From Methylohalomonas sp034521715 (GTDB lineage Bacteria > Pseudomonadota > Gammaproteobacteria > Methylohalomonadales > Methylohalomonadaceae), in NCBI GenBank assembly GCA_034521715.1, contig JAXHLY010000009.1:1-64000 (forward strand): a stretch of DNA of 64,000 nucleotides. The letters are read 5' to 3'. The notes under the pieces were generated by a model. That model had not been told where the DNA came from and did no database searches. It was given only the letters and a program-made list of their open reading frames with translations. Every line of letters begins with the position of its first letter. The first letter of the stretch is position 1. Made by a program: the position numbers and the translations under genes. This document shows positions 24,448 through 35,807 of this stretch, piece after piece.

Positions 24448-25785
24448 TTGAATGACCATGCCGGCAAGATAGCCGCCCTGCAGGCCGAATTGTCCCGGGA
24501 ACCGGCAGGGGCAGTCGGGCTCGACAAAGCAACATCCAATCTTTTTCGCGACCGGCACAAACAACGCCGGCCCGGTGTCAACCTGCGGCATTTCAACGAG
24601 GTAATCAGTGTCAACCCGGAACAGGGCTGGGTCGACGCCGAGGGGATGACCACCTATGCCGAACTGGTCACTGCCTGTCTGCAACAGGGTGTCATGCCCG
24701 CGGTGGTGCCCGAACTGCAGTCGATCACGATCGGCGGGGCCGCCACCGGTGTCGGCATTGAATCGACGTCATTCCGCCATGGTCTGGTACATCACAATCT
24801 CCAGGAAATCGACATACTCACCGCCGGGCAGGAGTTCGTGCACTGCACGCCCGATAACGAACACAGCGATCTCTTCTTCGGCTTTCCCAACTCGTATGGC
24901 ACGCTGGGTTATGCCCTGCGGCTGCGCACCAGCACCCTGCCGGTCAAGCCCTACGTACATCTGCGCCATATCCGCTTTGACAATGCCGGTGATTATTTCC
25001 GTTCACTAGAGGAGCACTGCCGGGGCGATGCCGATTTTGTCGACGGCACCGTATTCAGTCGCAATGAACTTTACATTACGCTGGGGCACTTCACGGACCA
25101 GGCACCTTTTGTCAGCGATTACACTTATAAAAACATTTATTACCGCTCGCTGCAGGAACGCGATGAGGACTACCTGACCATCCATGATTATATCTGGCGC
25201 TGGGATACCGACTGGTTCTGGTGTTCGAAGAACGTGTTTGCGCAGCGCCCCCTGATACGCCGCCTGTACGGCCGCAAGCGCCTGAACTCGGTGACGTATA
25301 CACGCATTATGCACTGGAACAGCCGCTGGGGCCTGACCCGATTCATCAACCGCTTACGCGGCATCCACCCCGAATCAGTTATCCAGGATGTTGATATACC
25401 GATCGACCGTGCATCCGAATTTCTCGATTTCCTGTTGCGCGAGATAGGAATTCTGCCGATCTGGATCTGCCCGATCGGCACAAGAGGCCTGCCGGGACCA
25501 TTTCCGCTTTATCCCCTCCGGGATAATACGCTTTATATAAATTTCGGCTTCTGGGATGTTATCCACGATCGACAGCCACGGCCGGAAGGCTATTACAACC
25601 ACATGATAGAAAAAAAAGTGTCGGAACTGGGCGGAATCAAATCCCTTTACTCCAGTTCCTATTATGAAGAGTCGGAGTTCTGGTCCATCTACAATGGGGC
25701 CGAATACCGGCGCCTGAAGCAGCACTATGACCCGGATAACCGCTTTCCGGACCTTTACCGGAAATGCGTGTTGCGCCGGCACTGA
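24448..25785 (+). CDS. FAD-linked oxidoreductase paired with the methyltransferase
   Basis: About 445 aa, with a VAO-type FAD-binding domain: VNPEQGWVDAEGMTTYAEL, PAVVPELQSITIGGAATGVG, GIESTSFRHGLVHHN and FPNSYGTLGYALRLR. It resembles DHCR24-like and BfaA/TmsA-type enzymes, which reduce or oxidise methylene-bearing acyl chains. TTG 24448 starts it 5 bp after the cfa-like stop; the open frame runs further back inside cfa and is not the start. The pair likely acts in series on membrane lipids. The exact chemistry (10-methyl versus furan) cannot be read from sequence. Confidence 0.85.
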   Translation: MNDHAGKIAALQAELSREPAGAVGLDKATSNLFRDRHKQRRPGVNLRHFNEVISVNPEQGWVDAEGMTTYAELVTACLQQGVMPAVVPELQSITIGGAATGVGIESTSFRHGLVHHNLQEIDILTAGQEFVHCTPDNEHSDLFFGFPNSYGTLGYALRLRTSTLPVKPYVHLRHIRFDNAGDYFRSLEEHCRGDADFVDGTVFSRNELYITLGHFTDQAPFVSDYTYKNIYYRSLQERDEDYLTIHDYIWRWDTDWFWCSKNVFAQRPLIRRLYGRKRLNSVTYTRIMHWNSRWGLTRFINRLRGIHPESVIQDVDIPIDRASEFLDFLLREIGILPIWICPIGTRGLPGPFPLYPLRDNTLYINFGFWDVIHDRQPRPEGYYNHMIEKKVSELGGIKSLYSSSYYEESEFWSIYNGAEYRRLKQHYDPDNRFPDLYRKCVLRRH

Positions 25786-25902
25786 TCGCCGCCAGGGCGG
25801 GCGGCACCGGGCCGGGGGTATTGCCCGGGTGTTACAGCTTGAAACTCCGGCCGCTAACCGCCAATATTGTCGATATATCAACAGCATTCATCCCGGAAAC
25901 CC

Positions 25903-26238
25903 ATGCCCGCCTACGATTACTACTGCAACGAAAACCGGACCACGGTGGAGGTCGTACATCCGGTGAACACCACCCTGAAGACCTGGGGTGAAGTCTGTTT
26001 TGTCGCCCAGATATCACTCGGTGATACGGACCCCCTGGCGCCGGTCAGGAAACTCATTCGCGCCCCCTATCTGGCCAGGCGCATCGGTAACAGCCAGCTG
26101 CGTGAAACCGGCTTCACCAAGCTGGTCCGTCGCGACAAGGGACTCTATGAGAATGTCACCGCGGCCGAGGGCGAGGCCCGCTTCCTGCAGGACCAGGACG
26201 GTCCGGTGCCGGCGTTCACCGATAAAATCCGCGACTGA
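25903..26238 (+). CDS. Small FmdB-like protein
   Basis: A 111-aa protein beginning MPAYDYYCNENRTTVEVVHP, similar to the start of FmdB/zinc-ribbon proteins (MPxYEYxCxxC) but lacking the second cysteine of the ribbon; the next Cys is about 24 residues on. The rest (LIRAPYLARRIGNSQLRETG, FTKLVRRDKGLYENVT) is basic. It may not bind zinc. It sits between the fatty-acid pair and a secreted methyltransferase, on the same strand, 117 bp after the FAD gene. Function unknown. Confidence 0.6.
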   Translation: MPAYDYYCNENRTTVEVVHPVNTTLKTWGEVCFVAQISLGDTDPLAPVRKLIRAPYLARRIGNSQLRETGFTKLVRRDKGLYENVTAAEGEARFLQDQDGPVPAFTDKIRD

Positions 26239-26351
26239 CATCTGCCCCGGGACGCGCTTGCCCTGCCAGGACGGGCCCGGCAAAATTTCCTTCTCTGAAC
26301 AAGCCATTCCCCGGCCATTCATAAATGAAATTCCCATAACGGAAATACAAC

Positions 26352-27197
26352 ATGAAAATTCTTCAGTACCTGGCTGTTTCACTGTTGACAGTCTGCACTT
26401 CCACCGGAACAGCGGCCGAATCCACCGCTGACCTGCTTGACCGGGCACTCGCCGGCGATCACCGCAGTACCGACAACAGGGCCCGCGATCAATACCGGCA
26501 TCCGAAGGAAACCCTGCAGTTCTTCGGACTGGAACCGGATATGACGGTTGTGGAAATCACGCCGGGCGGCGGCTGGTATACCGAAGTACTGGCACCCGTA
26601 TTAAAAGAGCGGGGCCGGCTCATCGTCGCCGGTTTCGGCTCCGATCATCCAGTCGAGTACCTTGCCAACATTCATGTTCGCTACATCGAAAAGCTCGATG
26701 CCGATCCAGGTACCTACGGCGAAGTCCGGCGTATTGTGTTCCAGGCGCCGGGCTATCTGCAGGAACTGGAAGACGAATCCGCAGACATGATGCTGACCTT
26801 CCGCAACACCCATAACTGGATCAAGTTCGGTACCGCGGAAGACATTTATCGTGATATGTACCGGGTGCTGAAATCCTGCGGCACCCTTGGCGTGGTCCAG
26901 CACCGTGCGGAAGCAGACGCCGATCCGGGGACTGCTGCGAAACAGGGCTACGTGCCCGAGCCTTACCTGATCGACATGATCGAATCGATCGGCTTTCGAC
27001 TGATCGACCGCAGCGAAATCAACGCCAATCCGCACGATACCAAGGATCACCCAGAGGGTGTCTGGACACTGCCACCCACCTACCGCATGGGCGATCAGGA
27101 CCGGGAACAATACGCAGCCATTGGTGAGAGCGATCGCATGACGCTGCGATTCGCCAAACCCATGCACCTCGCCGACGGTAACTGCCCGGCACAATGA
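26352..27197 (+). CDS. Methyltransferase-fold protein with a signal peptide
   Basis: A 281-aa protein. The first 22 residues (KILQYLAVSLLTVCTSTGTA) look like a Sec signal peptide, yet the mature part has a class I SAM-methyltransferase fold: VVEITPGGGWYTEVLAPVL for motif I, ESADMMLTFRNTHNW and DIYRDMYRVLKSCGTLGVVQ. Proteins of this type are known in proteobacteria, but SAM is not expected in the periplasm, so the substrate and even activity are open. The start of DUF423 overlaps its stop by four bases. Confidence 0.85.
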   Translation: MKILQYLAVSLLTVCTSTGTAAESTADLLDRALAGDHRSTDNRARDQYRHPKETLQFFGLEPDMTVVEITPGGGWYTEVLAPVLKERGRLIVAGFGSDHPVEYLANIHVRYIEKLDADPGTYGEVRRIVFQAPGYLQELEDESADMMLTFRNTHNWIKFGTAEDIYRDMYRVLKSCGTLGVVQHRAEADADPGTAAKQGYVPEPYLIDMIESIGFRLIDRSEINANPHDTKDHPEGVWTLPPTYRMGDQDREQYAAIGESDRMTLRFAKPMHLADGNCPAQ

Positions 27198-27568
27198 GCG
27201 CCAAAATCATCCTCCTGGTCGGTGCCGTGAACGGCGGCCTGTGTGTCATCCTGGGCGCTTTCGGCAGCCATGCCCTGCAGTCCCGGTTGACGCCCGAAAT
27301 GAGTGGCATCTGGAGTACCGCGGTTCAATACCATTTTTATCACGCGCTGGGACTGTTGCTGCTGGGCACGCTCGCGCTGCACTGGCCCGCTTCCGGCCTG
27401 CTGCGCACCAGCGCCTGGCTGATGCTGGCGGGCATTGTCCTGTTTTCCGGCAGTCTCTACCTGCTGGCCCTGACCGGCAGCCGCTGGCTCGGGGCGATCA
27501 CGCCGCTGGGCGGGGCGGCACTGATTGCCGCCTGGGTGGTACTATGTTTGTCCATCCTGCGCAGCTGA
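27194..27568 (+). CDS. DUF423 membrane protein (YgdD-like)
   Basis: A 124-aa four-helix membrane protein. It shows the DUF423 signature: N-terminal GAVNGGLCVILGAFGSHALQ, YHFYHALGLLLLG, and the last helices AGIVLFSGSLYLLALTG and ITPLGGAALIAAWVVL. Function is unknown. It overlaps the preceding gene by 4 bp (ATGA). Confidence 0.93.
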   Translation: MSAKIILLVGAVNGGLCVILGAFGSHALQSRLTPEMSGIWSTAVQYHFYHALGLLLLGTLALHWPASGLLRTSAWLMLAGIVLFSGSLYLLALTGSRWLGAITPLGGAALIAAWVVLCLSILRS

Positions 27569-27585
27569 AGCAGAGGGGATATTGA

Positions 27586-27953
27586 ATGGGCACGAACAAC
27601 ACCACTGGCCGCCAGCTTGCCGAACTACATCTCGGCAAGGCCGGCCTCGAAAACCTCGATGAGTTTTCCAGCGAACTGGGCGAGTATGTCATCAGGCACG
27701 GTTTCAGCGACATGTATACGAACGAGGCGCTGGATCAGCGGGCCCGCAGATCGCGACAATCGCCTCGCTGGTCACATCCGGCAACCAGCCGCAACTGGCC
27801 TGGCACATCCGCGGTGCCCTGGAGAATGATCTGCTTAACGAAAAGGAAATCCGTGAAATCATAATCCAGATGACGATCTATATCGGCTACCCGGCGGCTT
27901 TCAATGCCATGCGCACCATGAATGAAACCCTCGAGACGATGAAGGATTCATGA
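27586..27953 (+). CDS. Carboxymuconolactone-decarboxylase-family protein (frameshifted)
   Basis: The N-terminal part (RQLAELHLGKAGLENLDEFS, YVIRHGFSDMYTNEALDQRA) shifts frame near 27742 and continues IATIASLVTSGNQPQLAWHI, NDLLNEKEIREIIIQMTIYI and GYPAAFNAMRTMNETLE to TGA 27951-27953. About 122 aa in total, the usual size for AhpD/CMD-fold proteins. The family's CxxC is not present (IIIQMTIYIGYPA), which groups it with gamma-carboxymuconolactone-decarboxylase-like proteins rather than AhpD peroxidase reductases. One base is missing around CGGGCCCGCAGATCG. The next gene's ATG overlaps its stop. Confidence 0.8.
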
Positions 27954-28288
27954 AAATATTACGCGACACAGCCTTTCTGGCCGCGCTCGTGCTGTTCAGC
28001 GGCAGTGGCCTGGCCGCCCCACCGGACCATTGCCTTGCGCAGGCACAGGAACTGGCAATGAGCGCCGATAATGATATCTTCCCGGACATGAACGCCGAAC
28101 AGCGCGGCCGTCTGCAGCAGCTTGCCGCCGAAGTCTGCGCGAAACACCCCGCTGACACGGTGGCAGCCGATAAAGCGTGGACGCAAGCCGATGATGACGA
28201 TCGCGACTGGTTTACCGAATACGTACTCGAAGGCAAACCAGCCGATAAACCCGGCAACCACCGTCTGCAACGCAGGTCACGTTACTAG
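27950..28288 (+). CDS. Small secreted protein of unknown function
   Basis: A 112-aa protein with a signal peptide (ILRDTAFLAALVLFSGSGLA, cleavage near AAPPDHC). The mature part is acidic with two cysteines and WTQADDDDRDWFTEYVLEGK. No family is recognised. It overlaps the preceding CMD-like gene by four bases and is followed by the aldolase after 15 bp, so it is part of a long rightward operon. Confidence 0.65.
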   Translation: MKILRDTAFLAALVLFSGSGLAAPPDHCLAQAQELAMSADNDIFPDMNAEQRGRLQQLAAEVCAKHPADTVAADKAWTQADDDDRDWFTEYVLEGKPADKPGNHRLQRRSRY

Positions 28289-28303
28289 GAATCACGTCCC
28301 GGC

Positions 28304-29066
28304 ATGATCGTCTCGCCCGAATTTGCCAAAAAACTGCACCGCGGCGATACCCTGATCGGCACGCTGGTAAGCCTGCATAACACCGATGTTATTGAACTGC
28401 TGGCGGCGTGCGGTTATGGCTGGCTGTTCATTGATGCCGAGCACGGCCCGTTCATGCCTGGCGATACCGGCCCGCTGCTGCAGGCCGCGGGCACATGTCC
28501 CTGCCTGGTGCGCATTCCGGCGGCCGAACCGGCCTGGATCAAGAAGGCACTGGACGTCGGTGCGGCCGGCATTATCGTGCCCCAGGTCAACGATGCCGCA
28601 CAGGCACGGGAAATGGTCGCGGCAGCAAAATACTCGCCTTTGGGCCGACGTGGTGTCGGACTCGGCCGGGCACACTGTTACGGCCGTGAATTCGAGAGTT
28701 ATCTCGGCCGTGCCAATACCGATACCGTGGTGGTACTACAGGCGGAAAGCCACGAGGCCATCGATAACATCGACGCGATTGCCGCCATCGAAGGTGTCGA
28801 CGCCATTCTTGATCGGCCCGTATGACCTGTCCGCGAGCCTCGGCCATATCGGCGAAGTCACGCATCCGGAAGTCCGTTCGGCGATTGATGCAGTTGCCGC
28901 CAGCTGTCATGCCGCAGGTGTCAGACTCGGCATATTCGGGATCAGTGCGGATGCCGTCAGGCCCTACATGGAAAACGGCTTTACCCTGATTACCGTCGGC
29001 GTCGACAGCCTGTTTCTCGGTCAGGCAGCGGCCGGCGCCCTGACCGAACTTCGCGAAGATTCCTAG
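28304..29066 (+). CDS. HpcH/HpaI-family aldolase (one-base insertion)
   Basis: A class II pyruvate aldolase of about 253 aa. Motifs are GTLVSLHNTDVIELLAACGY, WLFIDAEHGPF with the metal-binding Glu, ALDVGAAGIIVPQVNDAAQA and SPLGRRGVGLGRAHCYG. An extra T near 28814 (ATTCTTGATCGG for ATTCTGATCGG) shifts the frame; the rest is IGPYDLSASLGHIGEVTHPE and GVDSLFLGQAAAGAL. Relatives cleave 2-keto-3-deoxy acids such as HHED or 2-keto-3-deoxyrhamnonate; the substrate here is unknown. Confidence 0.88.
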
Positions 29067-29067
29067 G

Positions 29068-29736
29068 GTGGCCATCATGACGCCGGGAACATTAACCACC
29101 ATTCTGAATACCGCCCAGCTTATTGTTCAAAATGCCGACAAGCTGACTGCCCTGATCCGCCGGCGCGGGCCGGAAAGTACCGAAAGCAATGAAACACCGG
29201 CCACGCTTGAAGGCGTACGCAGCGAACTGCAGCGGCTGCACCAGCGGCTCGATGAAAATGACGATGCCAATGTCGAACAGCTGCGCTTCATTGAACAGCT
29301 CGCCAGGCAGCATGAACTACTCGCCGAAACCATCCAGAAAAACAACCGCCGCAGCCAGTGGGCGCTGATCATTGCGGCAGTCGCCGCCTGTTCCAGCCTC
29401 GTACTGGCGCTGGTACTGGTTCCTGCAACGAAGTCCATACCGACCGAAAACCGGATGATGGCCGGTTATGTCAAGGGCATACTGGAATCGCACGGCATTC
29501 AGTGTTTCATGAAAAACGACGTGCTTACCGGCGGTGTCGGTGAACTGCCACCGCATGAAATCTGGCCCGAGGTCTGGGTTACGCACGACCATGAGCAGGA
29601 ACGCGCCGAGGGCATCATCAAGGACCTGCTGGTAGACCTGGAAGGCGTGAGCGACTGGCGCTGCCCGAACTGCCGTGAACTGATCGAAGGCCAGTTCGGC
29701 AAGTGCTGGAACTGCGGTACCGAGGCGCCGACCTGA
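29068..29736 (+). CDS. Coiled-coil membrane segment joined to DUF2007 and a zinc ribbon
   Basis: A 222-aa frame in three parts. Residues 1-90 are a charged coiled coil, then one helix (ALIIAAVAACSSLVLALVLV). From about 127 a DUF2007 domain reads NRMMAGYVKGILESHGIQCF and GGVGELPPHEIWPEVWV. The end has CPNCRELIEGQFGKCWNCG, a zinc ribbon. DUF2007 proteins normally begin at their own Met just before this point (M-K-x-x-Y-x-x-x-NRMM). Either two genes are fused here or an indel has joined them (TKSIPTENRMM looks like a DUF2007 start without ATG). Confidence 0.7.
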   Translation: MAIMTPGTLTTILNTAQLIVQNADKLTALIRRRGPESTESNETPATLEGVRSELQRLHQRLDENDDANVEQLRFIEQLARQHELLAETIQKNNRRSQWALIIAAVAACSSLVLALVLVPATKSIPTENRMMAGYVKGILESHGIQCFMKNDVLTGGVGELPPHEIWPEVWVTHDHEQERAEGIIKDLLVDLEGVSDWRCPNCRELIEGQFGKCWNCGTEAPT

Positions 29737-29754
29737 CGGAAAACGGGCCTGCGC

Positions 29755-30529
29755 ATGTACCAGACCTGCCCCAAATGCCAGTACGAACGTACCGACAAGG
29801 ATGATGCCGATGCGGATACCTGCCCGGCCTGCGGGCTGATATTCAGCAAGTGGCTGAAACAGCAATACCGCGATCCCGCCAATCAGCCACGTGCCACCAG
29901 CTTTAACCCCGATGACAACAGTGAAGGCCGTCTTGGCGCCACTTTCGCTGAACTCCGGCAGTTGATCCTGCATGCCGAACCGGCAAGCGATTCATTGACC
30001 TTTTATGCCCGCCTGGCTTTGCTTGCCGGCTTCAGCGTATGGGGTCTGTATTTCATTGCGCTTGATTTCGAGACCAATGCCATCGGCCAGTCCTTCATGC
30101 ATGCGATCAACCTGGTGTTTCATGAAGCCGGGCACGTGATCTTCGCCATGTTCGGCAGTCACTTTATCTCTACACTCGGGCACGCTGGGCCAGTCTCCAT
30201 GCCGCTGCGTGGTAATACTCGTGCTGCTGTTTACCAACCGCGATCCGTTCGGCGCCGCATTCGGCCTGTGGTGGCTGGGCCAGAGTTTCATGGACTGCGC
30301 ACCCTATATCAACGATGCGCGGGCACTGGAACTGCAGTTGCTCGGTGGCGGCACCGGTGCCGACAGGCCGGGGATGCATGACTGGGAAAACATCCTGCTG
30401 GATCTGGACATGATCGAATACGATCACCAGATCGCCACTTTGTTCGATACGATCGGCGCCTTTCTTGTCCTGCTCGCCATTGCCTGGGCCGGCTACATTC
30501 TCTACCGCCAGTACCAATTAACCAATTAA
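29755..30529 (+). CDS. Zinc-ribbon membrane protein with HEAGH motif (frameshifted)
   Basis: The protein opens with a Cys4 ribbon (CPKCQYERTDKDDADADTCP, then ACGLIFSKW), followed by a membrane helix and INLVFHEAGHVIFAMFGSHF. That HExxH is typical of M50-like intramembrane metalloproteases. Near 30185 the frame shifts; the remainder (VLVLLFTNRDPFGAAFGLWW, NDARALELQLLGG, MIEYDHQIATLFDTIGAFLV) is read to TAA 30527-30529, about 258 aa. Protease activity is not shown. It overlaps nothing and is the last gene before repeat element B. Confidence 0.78.
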
Positions 30530-30549
30530 CTATTCAACCATTCAACCAG
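30514..30549 (+). repeat. Octamer-type degenerate repeat at the stop of the HEAGH gene
   Basis: CAATTAACCAATTAAC and CAACCATTCAACCAGTTAA are degenerate copies of the ATTAACCA/TTAACTGG family. The gene's TAA stop lies inside the repeat. Confidence 0.55.
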
Positions 30550-30693
30550 TTAAGGAAGCTCCGAATATTTTTCTCGTGTCATTTCGAGACTGTTAATTCC
30601 TGTCATTTCGGAACCACGTTAGTGGTCGAGAAATCTCCCATCTTAAGATTTCTCCCTTCGTTCAAAATAACAAATTATTCAGCTCTTCCTTAA
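30550..30693. mobile_element. MITE-like palindromic element, copy B (shortened)
   Basis: A 144-bp relative of the 163-167-bp family. Ends are TTAAGGAAGCTCCGAATATT and the complement of TTAAGGAAGAGCTGAATAAT. It contains two GTCATTTCG motifs and lacks part of the middle of copies A, C and F. Confidence 0.65.
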
Positions 30694-30698
30694 CTTCA

Positions 30699-32422
30699 TT
30701 ATTCATGCAGGCTGATACCAACCTTGGCAATCCGGCCGGCTTCCATTTTTCTGACCACGAACTGCACTCTATCAAGACGCACGCGATCACCCACTACCGG
30801 CCGGTTACGTACGCTTCTGGACAGGTGCTCGGACAGTGTTCGTTCCTGTAATTCGGCCGGGATCTTCAGTCCAGCACATCATGGCGACATCACGGAGCAT
30901 GACCTCGCCATCGAGTATGAATTCGCCGAAAGAAACCGCGCTCGTCCAGTTTTGGCCGGTGCCGGTTCGGCGGCAAACAGGTTATTCGATCTGGTTCCAG
31001 AACCTGCTCGTGACAGATGATATACACCCCGTCATTGCTCTGCAGGGTCAGTTCGGTATCGCCTTCCAGAAAGGTCTCGTCACGCAACACGCCCACCAGC
31101 CGCGTATGCGGCGGCAGTCTCATTTGCTTCAGTGTCTTGCCCAATACCGGCGTCACCGGGGTCAGATGATAGGTCACGAGTTCGTAGCCGGAGGCCTTGG
31201 GTATGTCCAGTTCCACACGCTGTACCGGCGCCGGCTGTGGCGGTACCTGCAGCTTGAGGATTCGTGACAGCGGCGCCAGCGTCCAGCCCTGCAGGATCAG
31301 CGAGGTAACGACGACGAAAAAGGCAATATTGAAATACAGCTGTGCGCCGTCGAGACCAGCCAGCAACGGGAACGTGGCCAGGATGATCGGCACGGCGCCA
31401 CGCAGGCCGGTCCAGGCAATAAACGTAATTTCGCGCCACGGCAAGCGGAACGGCAACAGGCATAATCCCGTCGCCAGTGGCCGGGCGATAAACATCAGCA
31501 CGCCGGCTACGGCAATGGCAACCCAGGCATCATCGAGAATCGCGGCGGGGCTGGCCAGCAACCCTAACAGTACGAACAGCACAATCTGGCTGAGCCAGGC
31601 CATGCCGTCATGCACGCGCATGATATTCTGGCGCGAATGCATGGGCCGGTTGCCGACCAACAGCCCGGTCAGGTAAATCGCCAGGTAGCCGCTGCCGCCC
31701 AGCACCAGCGTGACTCCATACACGACCAGACCGCCGGACAATACCAGCAACGGATACATGCCCAGCGCCAGCGTCAGGCGGTTAACGACCCACTGCAGTC
31801 CGTAACCGCCGGCGGCACCCAGTACCGCCCCCAGTCCCATCTGCCAGACAAAATCGCCCAGTATCCACCAGCCGGGATCAGTATCGGCGGTGCTAATGAC
31901 CCCGATCAGCATGATGGTCAGAAATACCGCCATCGGATCATTAATGCCGGACTCGATTTCCAGCGTCGCGCCGACGCGCTCCTTGAGCTGCAGGCCGTGA
32001 CTGTGCAGCAGGGAGAATACCGCCGCGGCATCGGTGGAACCGATGATGGCACCGAGCAGCAGACCCTGGGTCCAGTGCAGCTGCAACAGGTAAGTGGCGA
32101 AAACGCCGATAATCACGGCAGTAACCAGCACACCGACCGTGGCGAGTGACAGTGCCGGCCACAGACCGACGCGGAAACTGCTGACGGGGGTGCGCATGCC
32201 ACCGTCAAACAGAATCACGGCGAGCGCCAGCGTGCTGATCAGGTAGGCGGTTTCGTAATTATCAAAAACAATCCCACCGGGGCCGTCCTCGCCGGCCAGC
32301 ATGCCGAGCACCAGGAACACGAGCAGCAACGGCACGCCGAAACGCGAGGCCGCGGAACTGGCGACGATACTGCTGAATACCAGCACGGCGCCGATAAGCA
32401 GAAGTTGATTGAGCGGATCCAT
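30699..32422 (-). CDS. CPA1 potassium/sodium-proton antiporter (NhaP2/CvrA-like), 3' frameshifts
   Basis: An N-terminal transport domain with about 12 helices (ESGINDPMAVFLTIMLIG, LTGLLVGNRPMHSRQN, FIAWTGLRGAVPIILATFPL) is followed by a cytoplasmic RCK_C-like region (PVTPVLGKTLKQMRLPPHTR) and a C-terminal domain. Near 30925 and 30860 single-base shifts interrupt the last about 75 residues; correcting them gives ERxFFGEFILDGEVMLRDVA and NRPVVGDRVRLDRVQFVVRK to TAA 30699-30701. The protein would exchange K+ or Na+ for H+ at the inner membrane. The ion is inferred from similarity to NhaP2. Confidence 0.9.
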
Positions 32423-32541
32423 TCAGCCGATTTCTGATGTGCTTTCGCACCAGTGTACCTGATGGCCGGCCTTTGGCGTGCTATCGAACGGCTATGATAA
32501 TCTCCTGGAGGGAAACGCCGGGGAACCGGGACAGCGATTTT

Positions 32542-32760
32542 CTACGCGCCGGTAACCGCACCGTCATACAAAGCATTGCGGCGATGACGGATACGTTCCC
32601 ACAGCCGCTCGTGGAAAAAATAGGCCACGGTATTGCACAGCGGTTCGATCAGGGCCACGGCCCCGCCGAGCGCCATGCTGCCCGTGGTCAGGTACACCAC
32701 GGTGAAGGCCACGCTCATGTGCACGGCGGCGAATGTCAGGGTCTTGATCATTTCCGGCAT
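32542..32760 (-). CDS. DUF2061 membrane protein
   Basis: A 72-aa protein with two membrane helices. Family motifs are KTLTFAAVHMSVAFTVVYLT, TGSMALGGAVALIEPLCNT and AYFFHERLWERIRH. DUF2061 proteins are of unknown function. A Fur-like box lies 17-35 bp upstream of the start, so iron control is likely. Confidence 0.9.
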   Translation of the reverse strand: MPEMIKTLTFAAVHMSVAFTVVYLTTGSMALGGAVALIEPLCNTVAYFFHERLWERIRHRRNALYDGAVTGA

Positions 32761-32776
32761 CTCCAGTTCATACCGT

Positions 32777-32795
32777 AATGATAGTCATTCTCATT
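32777..32795 (-). promoter_or_regulatory. Fur box upstream of DUF2061
   Basis: AATGATAGTCATTCTCATT is a 19-bp imperfect palindrome close to the Fur consensus (reverse strand AATGAGAATGACTATCATT). It sits just ahead of the DUF2061 start. Confidence 0.65.
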
Positions 32796-32997
32796 TATAG
32801 CGCCAGTTAATTGTTTTCATGGTCATGATTGGCAGTCGCTATCGACCATTCCGCCCCCCACACAGCCCATCCCCACAATGCCATGCCCGATGCCGTATCC
32901 GCCGGACAGTTGAATGCATTGATAAAGTACTGTCATAGTATGAAAAAACCCTGAACCGGGGCGTACCGGCAAGGGGACATAAGGAGCGTGCACTGTC

Positions 32998-35689
<2,692 letters not shown>

Positions 35690-35692
<3 letters not shown>

Positions 35693-35770
35693 ATCGTGAA
35701 ACGTGAAATGTGAATCGTAGCTTCCCATGAAGAAAACGATTCACGTTTCACGAACAACGATTCACCGCTA
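35690..35770 (+). repeat. GAATCGTGAAACGTGAA-type repeat between aceE and aceF
   Basis: The aceE TGA is part of GTGAATCGTGAAACGTGAA; the complementary TTCACGTTTCACGAACAACG and CGATTCACCGC follow at about 35740-35767. The pair can fold into a long imperfect hairpin. A close copy lies after aceF, and the unit is related to the ATTCACG array at 60 kb. Confidence 0.65.
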
Positions 35771-35807
35771 ACCACTGGCACGCGAACAAACAGGCCAACA
35801 ACGTTCA

